From the NCBI RefSeq assembly GCF_020829595.1, contig NZ_JAIVFW010000008.1:62001-126000 (forward strand): a stretch of DNA of 64,000 bases. The letters run 5' to 3'. The stretch comes from Nostoc sp. CHAB 5844. GTDB taxonomy: Bacteria > Cyanobacteriota > Cyanobacteriia > Cyanobacteriales > Nostocaceae. Of this stretch, positions 56,295 through 64,000 are shown one piece after another. Position numbers and translations under genes: made by a program. Position 1 is the stretch's first letter, and every line of letters starts with the position of its first letter. The notes beneath the pieces were generated by a model. That model was not told the DNA's origin and did no database searches. It saw nothing but the letters and a program-made list of their open reading frames with translations.

Positions 56295-57869
56295 ATGGTT
56301 GTTGGTGTACGGAGACGTGCTGTAGGTGTATTTCCTAATCGTAGGGATGCCGAAGAAGCATTACATGAATTGAGAAATTCTGGCTTTCCAATGGATAGAG
56401 TTTCTGTGATTGCCAGAGATGCAGATGGTGATGATATTGCTGGGACTCAAGTAAGCGATCGCATTGGCGACAAATCTGACGAAGGTGCTGCGGTTGGTGC
56501 AGCTACAGGTGGTGCTTTAGGTGGTTTAACAGGCTTATTAGTTGGTCTAGGCACATTGGCAATTCCTGGTATCGGGCCAGTCATGTTGGCAGGAGCAACA
56601 GCAACTGCGATCGCTACTACTATTGCTGGGGCTGGTATTGGTGCAATAGCTGGGAGCTTAATTGGTGCCTTGATTGGTTTAGGAATTCCCGAAGAACGTG
56701 CCAGAGTTTATAACGAACGCGTTCAAGGAGGCGGTTATTTAGTAATTGTAGATGGCACAGAAGACGAAATCTCTAGAGCAGAAGCCATCCTACATCGCCG
56801 GGGAATTGAAGAATATGGTATTTACAACCATCCCGATAGTCATGACGTTCATGGGGAAGTTGGTTATAGCAAACATGCTGTAGGTTACTTTAATTTACGG
56901 GAAGATGCAGAAGCCGCAATTAACGAATTACGAGTTGCAGGCTTTCCACTGAGCCAAATTTCCTTAATTCATCGTGAGTCTGTAAATAGAGATGCATTAA
57001 GAGGTGTGAATTTTAGCGATCGCTTGGATGCTGTTCGCTATGGATTGCCAGATGACCGGACTCGCTTCTACAACGAGCGCATCAATCACGGCGATTACAT
57101 CGTTGCAGTAAGTGGTACAGATGACGAAATTAATCGTGCTGCTGCCATTCTCAATCGCCATAGAATTCAGCACTGGCAAATCTTTGATCCACACAGCCAC
57201 TCAACTACACCCATACACACAAACCGTCGTGCAGTTGGAGTATTTTCCCATCGTCGAGATGCAGAAGCAGCCCTGAATGAACTGCGCGATGCTGGTTTTC
57301 CGATGAATCGAGTGTCACTGATCGCTAAAGACACAAACGGTCATGGTGTGGCTGGTGTTGGGAACAAAGCAGATGAAGGTGCCAAAGCCGGAGCCGCTAC
57401 AGGCGGTGCATTAGGTGGTTTAGGCGGCTTATTAGTTGGTCTTGGTGTATTAGCACTTCCCGCAATCGGCCCTGTGATTGCTGGTGGTGCAGTAGCGACA
57501 GCTTTAGCAACAACTTTGGCTGGTGGTGCTATTGGTGTAGCCGCAGGTGGTTTAGTTGGCGCACTAGTTGGTTTAGGCATTCCTGAAGATCGCGCTAGAG
57601 CTTATAGCGAGCGCTTCCAGCGAGGTGATTACTTAATCATGGTTGATGGTACAGAAGCAGAAGTCCAACATGCCTACAACATCCTCCAACGTCGCGGTAT
57701 TGAAGACTTTGGCATCTTTGATGTTAATCCAGAACATTATCAAGGTGTGGACTGGACAAGACATCAAGAAACGCCAGTTATAGATAGTGGTCGCACTAAT
57801 TACCCTGTAACAGGCGATCGGGAAGATCCAACTGTCACCATCGTTGATCGTCGGGACGAGACACTCTAA
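56295..57869 (+). CDS. Stress protein with three YflT-like (GsiB/17M-type) repeats
   Basis: 524 residues made of three related units. Unit 1 (about 5-180) and unit 3 (about 310-485) each have RRAVGVFxxRRDAEEAL.ELRxxGFPMxRVS followed by a long glycine/alanine membrane-like stretch (GAATGGALGGLTGLLVGLG..) and GIPEERARxYxER..GGYLVxVDGTE. Unit 2 (about 190-295) keeps the alpha/beta fold without the hydrophobic stretch. The family is the heat-induced YflT/general-stress 17M type, of unknown biochemistry. Probably a membrane-inserted or associating stress protein. Clear internal duplication; GGAG precedes the ATG. Confidence 0.85.
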   Translation: MVVGVRRRAVGVFPNRRDAEEALHELRNSGFPMDRVSVIARDADGDDIAGTQVSDRIGDKSDEGAAVGAATGGALGGLTGLLVGLGTLAIPGIGPVMLAGATATAIATTIAGAGIGAIAGSLIGALIGLGIPEERARVYNERVQGGGYLVIVDGTEDEISRAEAILHRRGIEEYGIYNHPDSHDVHGEVGYSKHAVGYFNLREDAEAAINELRVAGFPLSQISLIHRESVNRDALRGVNFSDRLDAVRYGLPDDRTRFYNERINHGDYIVAVSGTDDEINRAAAILNRHRIQHWQIFDPHSHSTTPIHTNRRAVGVFSHRRDAEAALNELRDAGFPMNRVSLIAKDTNGHGVAGVGNKADEGAKAGAATGGALGGLGGLLVGLGVLALPAIGPVIAGGAVATALATTLAGGAIGVAAGGLVGALVGLGIPEDRARAYSERFQRGDYLIMVDGTEAEVQHAYNILQRRGIEDFGIFDVNPEHYQGVDWTRHQETPVIDSGRTNYPVTGDREDPTVTIVDRRDETL

Positions 57870-57970
57870 CCAAAGTTAGTTGTAAATCACAACTATCTAG
57901 TTTGAAATGATGGGTGCGATCGCCAGCAAACAATCCTTCATGTCCACTTTATCTATCATTAATTAAACAC

Positions 57971-58432
57971 ATGAAAAAACTAGCTCCCCTCTTCATTAGT
58001 GGCTTAATACTTATTAGTGCTGCTGCTTGTCAAGATCCTTCTAAAACCAGCGAGTCAGCACCAGATACAGTTAATCAAAACCCAGCATCGCCTGCTGCAC
58101 AGACAACTCAAGAAGCAAAAGAAGATGCTCAGAGTGAACTGCGCCGAAGACAACTCAATCAAGACATTCGTGCTCGTGAAGAGCGGAATAACACGACTGG
58201 TGGCGATGCAGACAGAGCAGAATCTGACCTAGCTAGTGAAGTTCGCTCTAAATTAGAAGCCAATATCCCTGATGGTCAGATAACAGTTGCTGCCGATGAC
58301 AAAGGTACAGTAACTGTCAACGGAACTGTGAAAAATCAGGATCAACTGAATAAGATTCAGCCTTTAGCACAGGAAATTAAAGGTGTTAAGAGCGTAGTTA
58401 ACAAAGCAGTTGTTGCTCCAGCACAACAATAA
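57971..58432 (+). CDS. BON-domain lipoprotein
   Basis: 153 residues from the ATG at 57971; the frame opens earlier (57914) without a signal. Lipobox ISAAAC (Cys20) indicates a lipoprotein. A Gln/Glu-rich linker is followed by one BON domain (about 85-145; SDLASEVRSKLEANIPDGQITVAADDKGTVTVNGTVKNQDQLNKIQPLAQEIKGVKSVVNK). BON proteins bind membranes and are often osmotically induced (OsmY-like). It lies 100 bp behind the YflT-like gene in the same direction. Confidence 0.9.
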   Translation: MKKLAPLFISGLILISAAACQDPSKTSESAPDTVNQNPASPAAQTTQEAKEDAQSELRRRQLNQDIRAREERNNTTGGDADRAESDLASEVRSKLEANIPDGQITVAADDKGTVTVNGTVKNQDQLNKIQPLAQEIKGVKSVVNKAVVAPAQQ

Positions 58433-58604
58433 TAGAGTTAACTAAAAATCCACATTAATTGACAGGCATCAAGAAAAGCAGAAAACGTTATTATGGCTAG
58501 TAGTCAGAGGTTAGTGTTAAGTCAACTAACCTCTGATTCAGTCCGTTATTTTGTTTTCTGTGCCTTTCTTAGGAAATTTTCGTGATTAGTAAAACTCTAA
58601 AAAT

Positions 58605-59036
58605 ATGGCACTCGAACCACAATTCGATTCTGTAGATGTGACATCTTCAACAAATACAGTTGCCCTTGAAGGTGTAGACACTCAAAACTTACCAAAGCTG
58701 CCACCAGCAAGTGAACCAGAAACTCAATGGCAACAAATCAATCGCCAAATATCTCAGTTTTTAGAGCAACTTCCCTATTATTTAAATAAGGTTTGGTTAG
58801 CATACAAAATACCTTTGATTAGTTTAGGTTTAGTTTTTGCAGCTACTGTCACACTCAGAGTTGTACTAACAGTACTGAATGCCATTAATGATATTCCACT
58901 GTTAGAGCCAACTTTAGAGTTGATTGGAATTATTTACTCTACTTGGTTTGTGTTCCGTTATCTTTTGCAAGACTCAACTCGCCAAGAATTATGGGTAGAG
59001 CTACGCTCTTTTAAAGCCCAAACTTTAGGTGAATAG
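58605..59036 (+). CDS. CAAD-domain membrane protein
   Basis: 143 residues. N-terminal 75 residues are polar; then two membrane helices (about 66-92 and 100-122) and a C-terminal amphipathic LLQDSTRQELWVELRSFKAQ. The pattern LLEPTLELIGIIYSTWFVFRYLL is characteristic of the CAAD domain found fused to some cyanobacterial aminoacyl-tRNA synthetases and, as free protein, related to CURT1 thylakoid-curvature proteins. Expected in thylakoid membranes. Confidence 0.85.
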   Translation: MALEPQFDSVDVTSSTNTVALEGVDTQNLPKLPPASEPETQWQQINRQISQFLEQLPYYLNKVWLAYKIPLISLGLVFAATVTLRVVLTVLNAINDIPLLEPTLELIGIIYSTWFVFRYLLQDSTRQELWVELRSFKAQTLGE

Positions 59037-59072
59037 AAATCCTACTTGATTCGTGAAAATAGCACTTATTCA

Positions 59073-59105
59073 GATACCCGACTTTTTAAAGAAGTCGGGT
59101 ATCTT
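59073..59105 (+). terminator. Terminator after the CAAD gene
   Basis: AGATACCCGACTT/AAGTCGGGTATCT, a 13-bp perfect stem with a 7-base loop, followed by TTG and a T-rich stretch; 37 bp beyond the stop codon. Same family as 56049-56081. Confidence 0.7.
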
Positions 59106-59288
59106 TGTTCTAGATTTACTTCTGTTGGTTACATTTAAATTTTAAATACGTCTGTAGACAGAGAAAAAACTTATTTTTTTGATTTAAATCTCTTCTTAAG
59201 ATAGTAGATATATTATCTTCAACATCATAATCTAGTTCTCGAAGTTATTGAACAAAATACTTTTCTTTAAATTTCGAGGACATTAATT

Positions 59289-59696
59289 ATGGCTAATGAA
59301 AAATTTAAAAAAGCAGTAGATTCATCTGAAAGAGCAGAAGTAGATACATACGATAGAGGGATTGTTCCTGCTGAAACTGCTGCTCGTAAAGAAAGAGAGG
59401 GAGATTTATATAAAACATTACCCACAGAAGAAAGAGAAGCAGCTGCACCTACTGACGACCAAACTGATGCAGAAAGCTTACACACTACAGACGGTTACAC
59501 AGTAGATAAAGAAGGTTTGTTAAATAACTACGCAGTGGAACCAGAAATGTACTACGAAGTTCCAGGCGATGCGCGTCAAGAAGTAGCAGAAGATAGCGCA
59601 GAACGTGTAGAAGAACTTCAAGAAGTTAAAGAAGATAAGGAAGGCGAATTAACAGAAGAAGGTGACAGACGCGGTAGAGGTCAAGGAATAGTTTAG
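59289..59696 (+). CDS. Acidic, probably disordered stress-type protein
   Basis: 135 residues, about a third Glu or Asp, no Cys or Trp, few hydrophobics. Composition predicts an intrinsically disordered, hydrophilic protein (LEA-like in character, no LEA motif). Motif-like TYDRGIVPAETAARKEREGDLYKTLPTEER may be conserved. It follows three stress-type genes in the same direction, each with its own spacing. TCGAGGACATTA precedes the start. No function claimed. Confidence 0.75.
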   Translation: MANEKFKKAVDSSERAEVDTYDRGIVPAETAARKEREGDLYKTLPTEEREAAAPTDDQTDAESLHTTDGYTVDKEGLLNNYAVEPEMYYEVPGDARQEVAEDSAERVEELQEVKEDKEGELTEEGDRRGRGQGIV

Positions 59697-59850
59697 TAAT
59701 TGAAGAAGAATCCAGAAGACAGAATACAGAATTTTGAATAATTAATTCATGCTGAATTCTGACTGCTGAATTCTATGTTGATAAGTCTCACTCGCCGATT
59801 CTCTGATAAAACTCCATCAAAAAACCTCTCTTAAAAAGTTAAGAGAGGTT

Positions 59851-61038
59851 TTATTTAATTTTAAGTGCGGTTTTACCCAAAGATTGACAAATCACATCAT
59901 TTTGTGGTGTATGGATACGGCTACACAAAACGTCACGATAATGTCGTTCTAAAGGATTCTTTCTTGTTAGTCCAGGATTCCCGATAAGTTCCAAACCAAT
60001 TTCTACTGCACGAATCGAATTGGTTGTGCTGAGGTATTTCACAGCTTGTGCCTGTAAGTCTACATTAGGTTCAAACTCGCCTTTGTCAACTTCTTGTGCC
60101 AAGTTGTAAATTAGTGTGCGGTTAGCATACAGCAGTGCTTCTATTTCACCGACTGCTATTTGAAAGCGTGACAGGCTGGCTAGTGGTGTTCCCAAATTTG
60201 ACGGAGTGCGATCGCCAAGATATTCTATTAACCAGTCTCGCGCAGCTGTGGCAACTCCTAAATACAAAGCACTCAACGTCAAGCTGTTCCAAACAGCTGT
60301 CATCGGATCTGGCGGTGATTTAGCTGAGACGGGACGAATATCTAAAGCATATTCATGGGGAATTAAGACATTCTTCAAAATTAAATCATGGCTACCCGTG
60401 GCTCTCATCCCCAGATGATCCCAAGTTTCGACAATTTGCAAGCCAGGTAAGTCACGGGGAACTAAAAAATTTCCGACTTGCGGTTCATCTTCAGTTGTTT
60501 TCGCCCAAACAACAAAGTAGCGCAGAATTGGACTACCTGTTGTGTATTGTTTATGTCCGGTTAATCGCCAGCCTTCTGCTGTTTTTTGGGCGGTTGTGGC
60601 TGGTAATCCGCCTCTAGCTGGTGTACCTAACTCTGGTTCTACACGGGCGGCGTTGATGAGGGCAAGGTCGGCGATCGCTTCCCGACAAACCTTATTGTAT
60701 ACTTCAGGATGCCAGCAACGACTACGACTAGCTTTAGCGTGTTGCAAATAGTGCATAGTCAACACTAACGCCGTAGAAGCATCGCCACGGGCTATCCCCT
60801 CGATAACTTGGCAAATACTAGCAAGCCCTAAATCCTCACCACCCAAGTCACGAGGAATAGTTAAACTCAAAAGTCCCGTCTCATGCAACGCCGTAAAATT
60901 CTCAAAAGGAAATGAACCATCTTTGTCATGCATTGTGGCGCGGGTAGCAAAATCTTGCGCCAGTGCTTTAACTTGATCAAATTTCGGAGAAGATTCCAAG
61001 CTTTGATTTACAGAGCTTTCTAATACTACTTGCTTCAT
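59851..61038 (-). CDS. Acyl-CoA dehydrogenase family protein (DszC/SfnB-like)
   Basis: About 395 residues in the acyl-CoA dehydrogenase fold with FMN/FAD-binding middle domain (QYTTGSPILRYFVVWAKT, WDHLGMRATGSHDLILKNVLIP) and helical C-terminal domain (NPLERHYRDVLCSRIHTPQNDVICQSLG). This branch contains flavin-dependent monooxygenases for sulfur or nitrogen heterocycles (DszC, SfnB) rather than classical beta-oxidation dehydrogenases, which most cyanobacteria lack. The start at 61038 is preferred over 61053 because GGAATT lies in front of it. Likely involved in using organic sulfur; inferred. Confidence 0.88.
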   Translation of the reverse strand: MKQVVLESSVNQSLESSPKFDQVKALAQDFATRATMHDKDGSFPFENFTALHETGLLSLTIPRDLGGEDLGLASICQVIEGIARGDASTALVLTMHYLQHAKASRSRCWHPEVYNKVCREAIADLALINAARVEPELGTPARGGLPATTAQKTAEGWRLTGHKQYTTGSPILRYFVVWAKTTEDEPQVGNFLVPRDLPGLQIVETWDHLGMRATGSHDLILKNVLIPHEYALDIRPVSAKSPPDPMTAVWNSLTLSALYLGVATAARDWLIEYLGDRTPSNLGTPLASLSRFQIAVGEIEALLYANRTLIYNLAQEVDKGEFEPNVDLQAQAVKYLSTTNSIRAVEIGLELIGNPGLTRKNPLERHYRDVLCSRIHTPQNDVICQSLGKTALKIK

Positions 61039-61100
61039 TTTAATTCCAGCCAAAAATTGATTTAAAATTACAGATAATAGCCAATAAATTGTAAATAACT

Positions 61101-61322
61101 ATGCACCCAATATTAAAAGTTGATATTTCCGAACTAAGTATATCTGAGCGCATACAACTTGCAGAAGATTTATGGGATAGCATTCTAACTGACAGTAATG
61201 CAGTGACTCTGAGCGAGGCGCAAAAACAAGAATTGGATAGACGCTTAGAAATACATCGTCAAAACCCAACCCAAGGTTCAAGCTGGGAGCAAGTTAAGCA
61301 CCGATTGGGTTTCTCTCAATAA
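61101..61322 (+). CDS. Antitoxin of the addiction-module component family
   Basis: 73 residues, SISERIQLAEDLWDSI and the C-terminal ELDRRLEIHRQNPTQGSSWEQVKHRLG fit the TIGR02574 putative addiction-module component. It typically neutralises the RelE/ParE toxin encoded next. Its stop overlaps the toxin's ATG (TAATG, 61320-61324). Confidence 0.92.
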   Translation: MHPILKVDISELSISERIQLAEDLWDSILTDSNAVTLSEAQKQELDRRLEIHRQNPTQGSSWEQVKHRLGFSQ

Positions 61323-61618
61323 TGTATCAGTTAATTATTAGCCCAGAAGCAGAACTTGATATCCAAGATGGCTTTGAATGGTATGAGCAACATAGTTCTG
61401 GCTTGGGTTCAGAATTTGTCCGCGCTATCGATAGTAGTTTCGCGCTCATCGGACGTAACCCCATGGCTTGTCCGATAGTGTATCGGCAAGTAAGACGGCT
61501 GTTAATCCGTCGGTTTCCTTATGGGGTGATGTATGTTGTGGAAGAAGATGCGATCACTATCATTGCTTGTTTTCACGTTAAACGCGACCCAAAACAATGG
61601 CAAGATAGAAATATTTGA
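61322..61618 (+). CDS. RelE/ParE-type toxin
   Basis: 98 residues, ISPEAELDIQDGFEWYEQHSSGLGSEFVRAID at the front and RRFPYGVMYVVEEDAITIIACFHVKRDP at the end, the ParE/RelE pattern. It would inhibit gyrase (ParE) or cleave ribosome-bound mRNA (RelE); the branch is not resolved. Coupled to the antitoxin by a 1-bp overlap. It sits directly ahead of the ATPase/DUF4435 pair. Confidence 0.93.
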   Translation: MYQLIISPEAELDIQDGFEWYEQHSSGLGSEFVRAIDSSFALIGRNPMACPIVYRQVRRLLIRRFPYGVMYVVEEDAITIIACFHVKRDPKQWQDRNI

Positions 61619-61665
61619 ATGGTGGCGAAAATACAAAGTCATAAAGCCAATGGCTATCGGACTCA

Positions 61666-62859
61666 ATGACTATGCGAATTAAGCAAATTTCTGTTAATGG
61701 CTTATTTGGAATTTTTGACCATGTAATTCCATTGAATATGGATGAAAGGATCACTATTATTCATGGCCCAAATGGTTTTGGCAAAACAGCGATATTGAGA
61801 ATTTTAAATAGTTTTTTTAACTCTCGATACTCAGAATTTAGAAATATTCCGTTTAAAAATTTTAGAGTTGAATTTGATGATGATACCAGTATTATTGACA
61901 TAATACCCAAAAATTCTGATAATGCAGATGATTTCCAAGGAAACTTTAAAAGGTATAACATCCTTTTTATTTTGTATCAAAATTCCGAAATGGTGAATTT
62001 ACAGCAAAAACCTGAAAGTCTAGAAGAATTGAAGAAAAATATCAATATTCGCCTGATAGAATCACAACGGTTGCTGAATTTTGCTCCTAAACGTTCTCTC
62101 AGATTGTCTGCTGAAAAACCCTCAATGGTATCAACTGTATCTGCTTATTCTGATGAGATTGCTCAACTGATGCAAGATAAATTTAAGGAATACGGTACAA
62201 TATCTCAATTTCTTGATAGAACTTTTCCAATTAGAGTAGTGAAGCATCAGCCATCAGCAGATTTAACAGATGAACAACTGCGTCATCAATTAAATGAATT
62301 GGAAGTGACTCGTTCTCGTCTTATAGAAGTAGGTTTATTAGATAAAGAGGAAGATTCAGAAGTTCAAATTCAACCTCAAGATATAGATGAAAGTACAAAA
62401 AATGCTTTATCGGTGTATATTGAAGATATGGAGAAAAAGCTGAGTGTTTTTGCAGAAATAGCCAGCAAAATTGAACTGTTAAAGAAAATTATTAATAATA
62501 AATTTGCTTATTCTTACAAAGAAATAAACTTTAGCAAAGAGAAAGGTTTTATTTTTACTACACTTTATAATTCCTCATTAACTGATTCAACAAGTCTTTC
62601 AGCAACGGATTTGTCATCAGGTGAGCAACATGAGTTAGTTCTTCTCTATGAACTTCTATTTAAAGTAAAACCTAACTCTTTAGTGTTAATTGATGAACCT
62701 GAACTATCACTTCATGTAGGATGGCAAGTCCAGTTTTTAAAAGATTTACAAGAAATTACACAGCTTGCAGATTTAGACATATTAATGGCTACTCATTCAC
62801 CAGATATCATTCAAGATCGCTGGGATTTAACGGTTGAACTGAAAAGGCCAGAAAAGTGA
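61666..62859 (+). CDS. AAA family ATPase, AriA-like (PARIS system)
   Basis: 397 residues of the ABC/SMC-related AAA_15/OLD-like class. Walker A GPNGFGKT (34-41); central helical and acidic part (about 190-270); signature-like SATDLSSGEQHEL, Walker B LVLIDEPELSLH and ATHSPDII near the C-terminus. No nuclease domain of its own. The stop overlaps the GTG of the next gene by 4 bp. An AAA ATPase with a DUF4435 partner matches AriA/AriB of the PARIS anti-phage system, in which the ATPase senses phage anti-restriction proteins and releases AriB. Start may be the third codon (MRIKQ). Confidence 0.85.
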   Translation: MTMRIKQISVNGLFGIFDHVIPLNMDERITIIHGPNGFGKTAILRILNSFFNSRYSEFRNIPFKNFRVEFDDDTSIIDIIPKNSDNADDFQGNFKRYNILFILYQNSEMVNLQQKPESLEELKKNINIRLIESQRLLNFAPKRSLRLSAEKPSMVSTVSAYSDEIAQLMQDKFKEYGTISQFLDRTFPIRVVKHQPSADLTDEQLRHQLNELEVTRSRLIEVGLLDKEEDSEVQIQPQDIDESTKNALSVYIEDMEKKLSVFAEIASKIELLKKIINNKFAYSYKEINFSKEKGFIFTTLYNSSLTDSTSLSATDLSSGEQHELVLLYELLFKVKPNSLVLIDEPELSLHVGWQVQFLKDLQEITQLADLDILMATHSPDIIQDRWDLTVELKRPEK

Positions 62860-63722
62860 GAGAGTTTCTGACAGTTGACCGTGTTGCTAACTACATACGA
62901 TTACGACGAAGCACATTTACAGGAACTTTTTTATTAGTGGCAGGAAGTTCTGATAAAATCTTCTATCAACGGTTGGTTGACGAATTAGCTTGTGAATTAG
63001 TTGACACTTCAGGCAAACCTTCTAGTAGGCAGAATGCCATTAATATTTTAGAAATTTTAGAAAAATCAAATTTTCAGGGGGTTTTAGCAGTTGTAGATGC
63101 AGATTTTGATCGGCTTAAAAGTTTAGTATCTAGTAGTTCTAATCTGCTTTACACCGATACCCATGACCTGGAAACAATGCTGATTCAATCACCAGCATTG
63201 GACAAAATACTGGCTGAGTTTGGTTCTGAAGAAAAAATTGCCCAGTTTAAACGCGATGTCAGATTAGCATTGCTCGAAATTGGGATGTCATTAGGGTATT
63301 TACTGTGGATATCTCAGTCTGACGGATTAAACCTCACTTTTGAGGGTATTACATTTAGCAAGTTCATTGATGAGCAAACGCTACAAATTAATGAACTGCA
63401 AATGATTCGAGAGGTTAAGAATAAATCTCAAGCTTACACTTTAAAAGATGAAGATTTACAACAACGGCTAACTAACCAAAAAAGCAACAACCATGATCCT
63501 TGGCAAGTCTGCTGCGGTCATGATTTGGTGCAAATTCTGTCTGTTGGTTTACGCAAAGCGCTTGGTTCCAACAAAGCGGCTGATGTGGAACCTAACAGTC
63601 TTGAGCGTAGTTTACGACTGGCTTACGAAGAAATCTACTTTTGCAAGACACAACTCTACTTCAACATTCGCACCTGGGAAAGTCAGAATCAACCATTTAA
63701 GGTTTTGCGAAATAATATATAG
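62856..63722 (+). CDS. DUF4435 protein, AriB-like TOPRIM effector (PARIS system)
   Basis: 288 residues of the DUF4435 family, the toxic TOPRIM nuclease of PARIS. N-terminal FLLVAGSSDKIFYQRLV aligns with the TOPRIM start, usually VEGxxD; here V28-A29-G30, so the catalytic Glu is Ala. The DxD motif VDADFDRL (D81, D83) and the DUF4435 motif DTHDLETML (101-109) are present. The GTG start is coupled to the ATPase gene. Loss of the glutamate could mean a different mechanism, an attenuated effector or a decayed system. Confidence 0.82.
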   Translation: MREFLTVDRVANYIRLRRSTFTGTFLLVAGSSDKIFYQRLVDELACELVDTSGKPSSRQNAINILEILEKSNFQGVLAVVDADFDRLKSLVSSSSNLLYTDTHDLETMLIQSPALDKILAEFGSEEKIAQFKRDVRLALLEIGMSLGYLLWISQSDGLNLTFEGITFSKFIDEQTLQINELQMIREVKNKSQAYTLKDEDLQQRLTNQKSNNHDPWQVCCGHDLVQILSVGLRKALGSNKAADVEPNSLERSLRLAYEEIYFCKTQLYFNIRTWESQNQPFKVLRNNI

Positions 63723-63895
63723 TACGATCGCAATACCGTAGGTTGGGTGGAGACGCACAACAAATATTGATCGCAACACGTAAATCTACATTTGCACCGT
63801 AACCCAACGCCAAATCATGTTATTTTTGGAAAATATTTCAACAGACACAATAATTGCAGCTTAAAATAACAGATATTGGTTTATATGTAAAAAGC

Positions 63896-64000
63896 ATGAC
63901 AGAAACCAAGTCTACTCGTGTTGTTCGCAGAGGAAGAATATTTCCCGAAATCCAATGGACGGCAGAACAAAAAGCACAATGGGAATCCGAAACAGAGAAT
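63896..64000 (+). CDS. Partial hypothetical gene at right edge
   Basis: 35 codons from the ATG at 63896 to the window edge, MTETKSTRVVRRGRIFPEIQWTAEQKAQWESETEN, without stop. There is no recognisable domain in this much sequence. The gap before it (63723-63895) contains a GTTGGGT/ACCCAAC repeat pair. It could belong to another small antitoxin or hypothetical protein; undecided. Confidence 0.4.
   Translation, partial: MTETKSTRVVRRGRIFPEIQWTAEQKAQWESETEN

Overview
The window comes from a nitrogen-fixing, oxygenic cyanobacterium of the Nostoc/Anabaena type (Nostocales). Evidence seen directly: very many HIP1-type octamers (GCGATCGC), photosystem genes (psaK, psbV), plastocyanin and cytochrome c6, an alkane pathway (ADO and AAR), a NifH gene, cyanobacterial short repeats in most gaps, and gene orders (ado-aar-accA-SDR-folE; psbV-petE-petJ) known from filamentous cyanobacteria. 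Species cannot be fixed from the window alone.

Layout. 1-771: 5' part of a nifH gene running off the left edge. 772-3424: a dienelactone hydrolase between long repeat-bearing gaps, one with a 105-bp MITE-like element. 3425-13757: an orphan sugar permease, then ado, aar, accA, an SDR, folE, trpF, a divergent psaK, a CAP lipoprotein, TspO, an HtrA protease and a DUF1400 protein. 13944-21253: a CPA2 antiporter with USP domains, then a terminal oxidase operon (two DUF2231 proteins, coxB, coxA, coxC). Subunit II has lost its CuA ligands, so this is an ARTO/quinol-oxidase-like enzyme, not a cytochrome c oxidase. A four-helix-bundle (IVP-type) gene bounded by inverted repeats sits between coxA and coxC. 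22562-27777: gshA, trmL, a LysM/M23 envelope protein and tRNA-Met.

27820-29133 is a gene graveyard: a truncated FAD oxidase, the tail of a SnoaL-like gene and an alpha/beta hydrolase with an internal deletion. Next come an 810-residue AAA+ protein with an unfamiliar N-terminal half (29144-31576), a MalF/MalG-type permease pair, psbV-petE-petJ (lumenal electron carriers), and a parvulin plus ABC exporter with cNMP-binding and degenerate C39 domains. 39612-47007 is mostly housekeeping (DUF92/VTE6-like kinase, lipase, TPR protein, RsmE, VOC proteins, purH).

47304-49109 carries three copies of a small RNA that fits the cyanobacterial Yfr2 family, each with a stretch complementary to the core motif of Yfr1 RNA. 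49109-56011: a DUF3891 protein, Mn-catalase, a GlsB/YeaQ-like protein, then hemN and ho diverging from acsF, equivalent to the low-oxygen tetrapyrrole genes of other cyanobacteria, with a palindromic operator candidate between them. 56295-59696 is a run of stress-type proteins (YflT-like, BON lipoprotein, CAAD, disordered acidic protein).

61101-63722 is a small defence island: a type II toxin-antitoxin pair followed by an AAA ATPase and DUF4435 gene pair that resembles the PARIS (AriA/AriB) anti-phage system. Its DUF4435 protein lacks the usual TOPRIM glutamate. This module, the Yfr2 cluster and the CuA-less oxidase are the points most worth following up.
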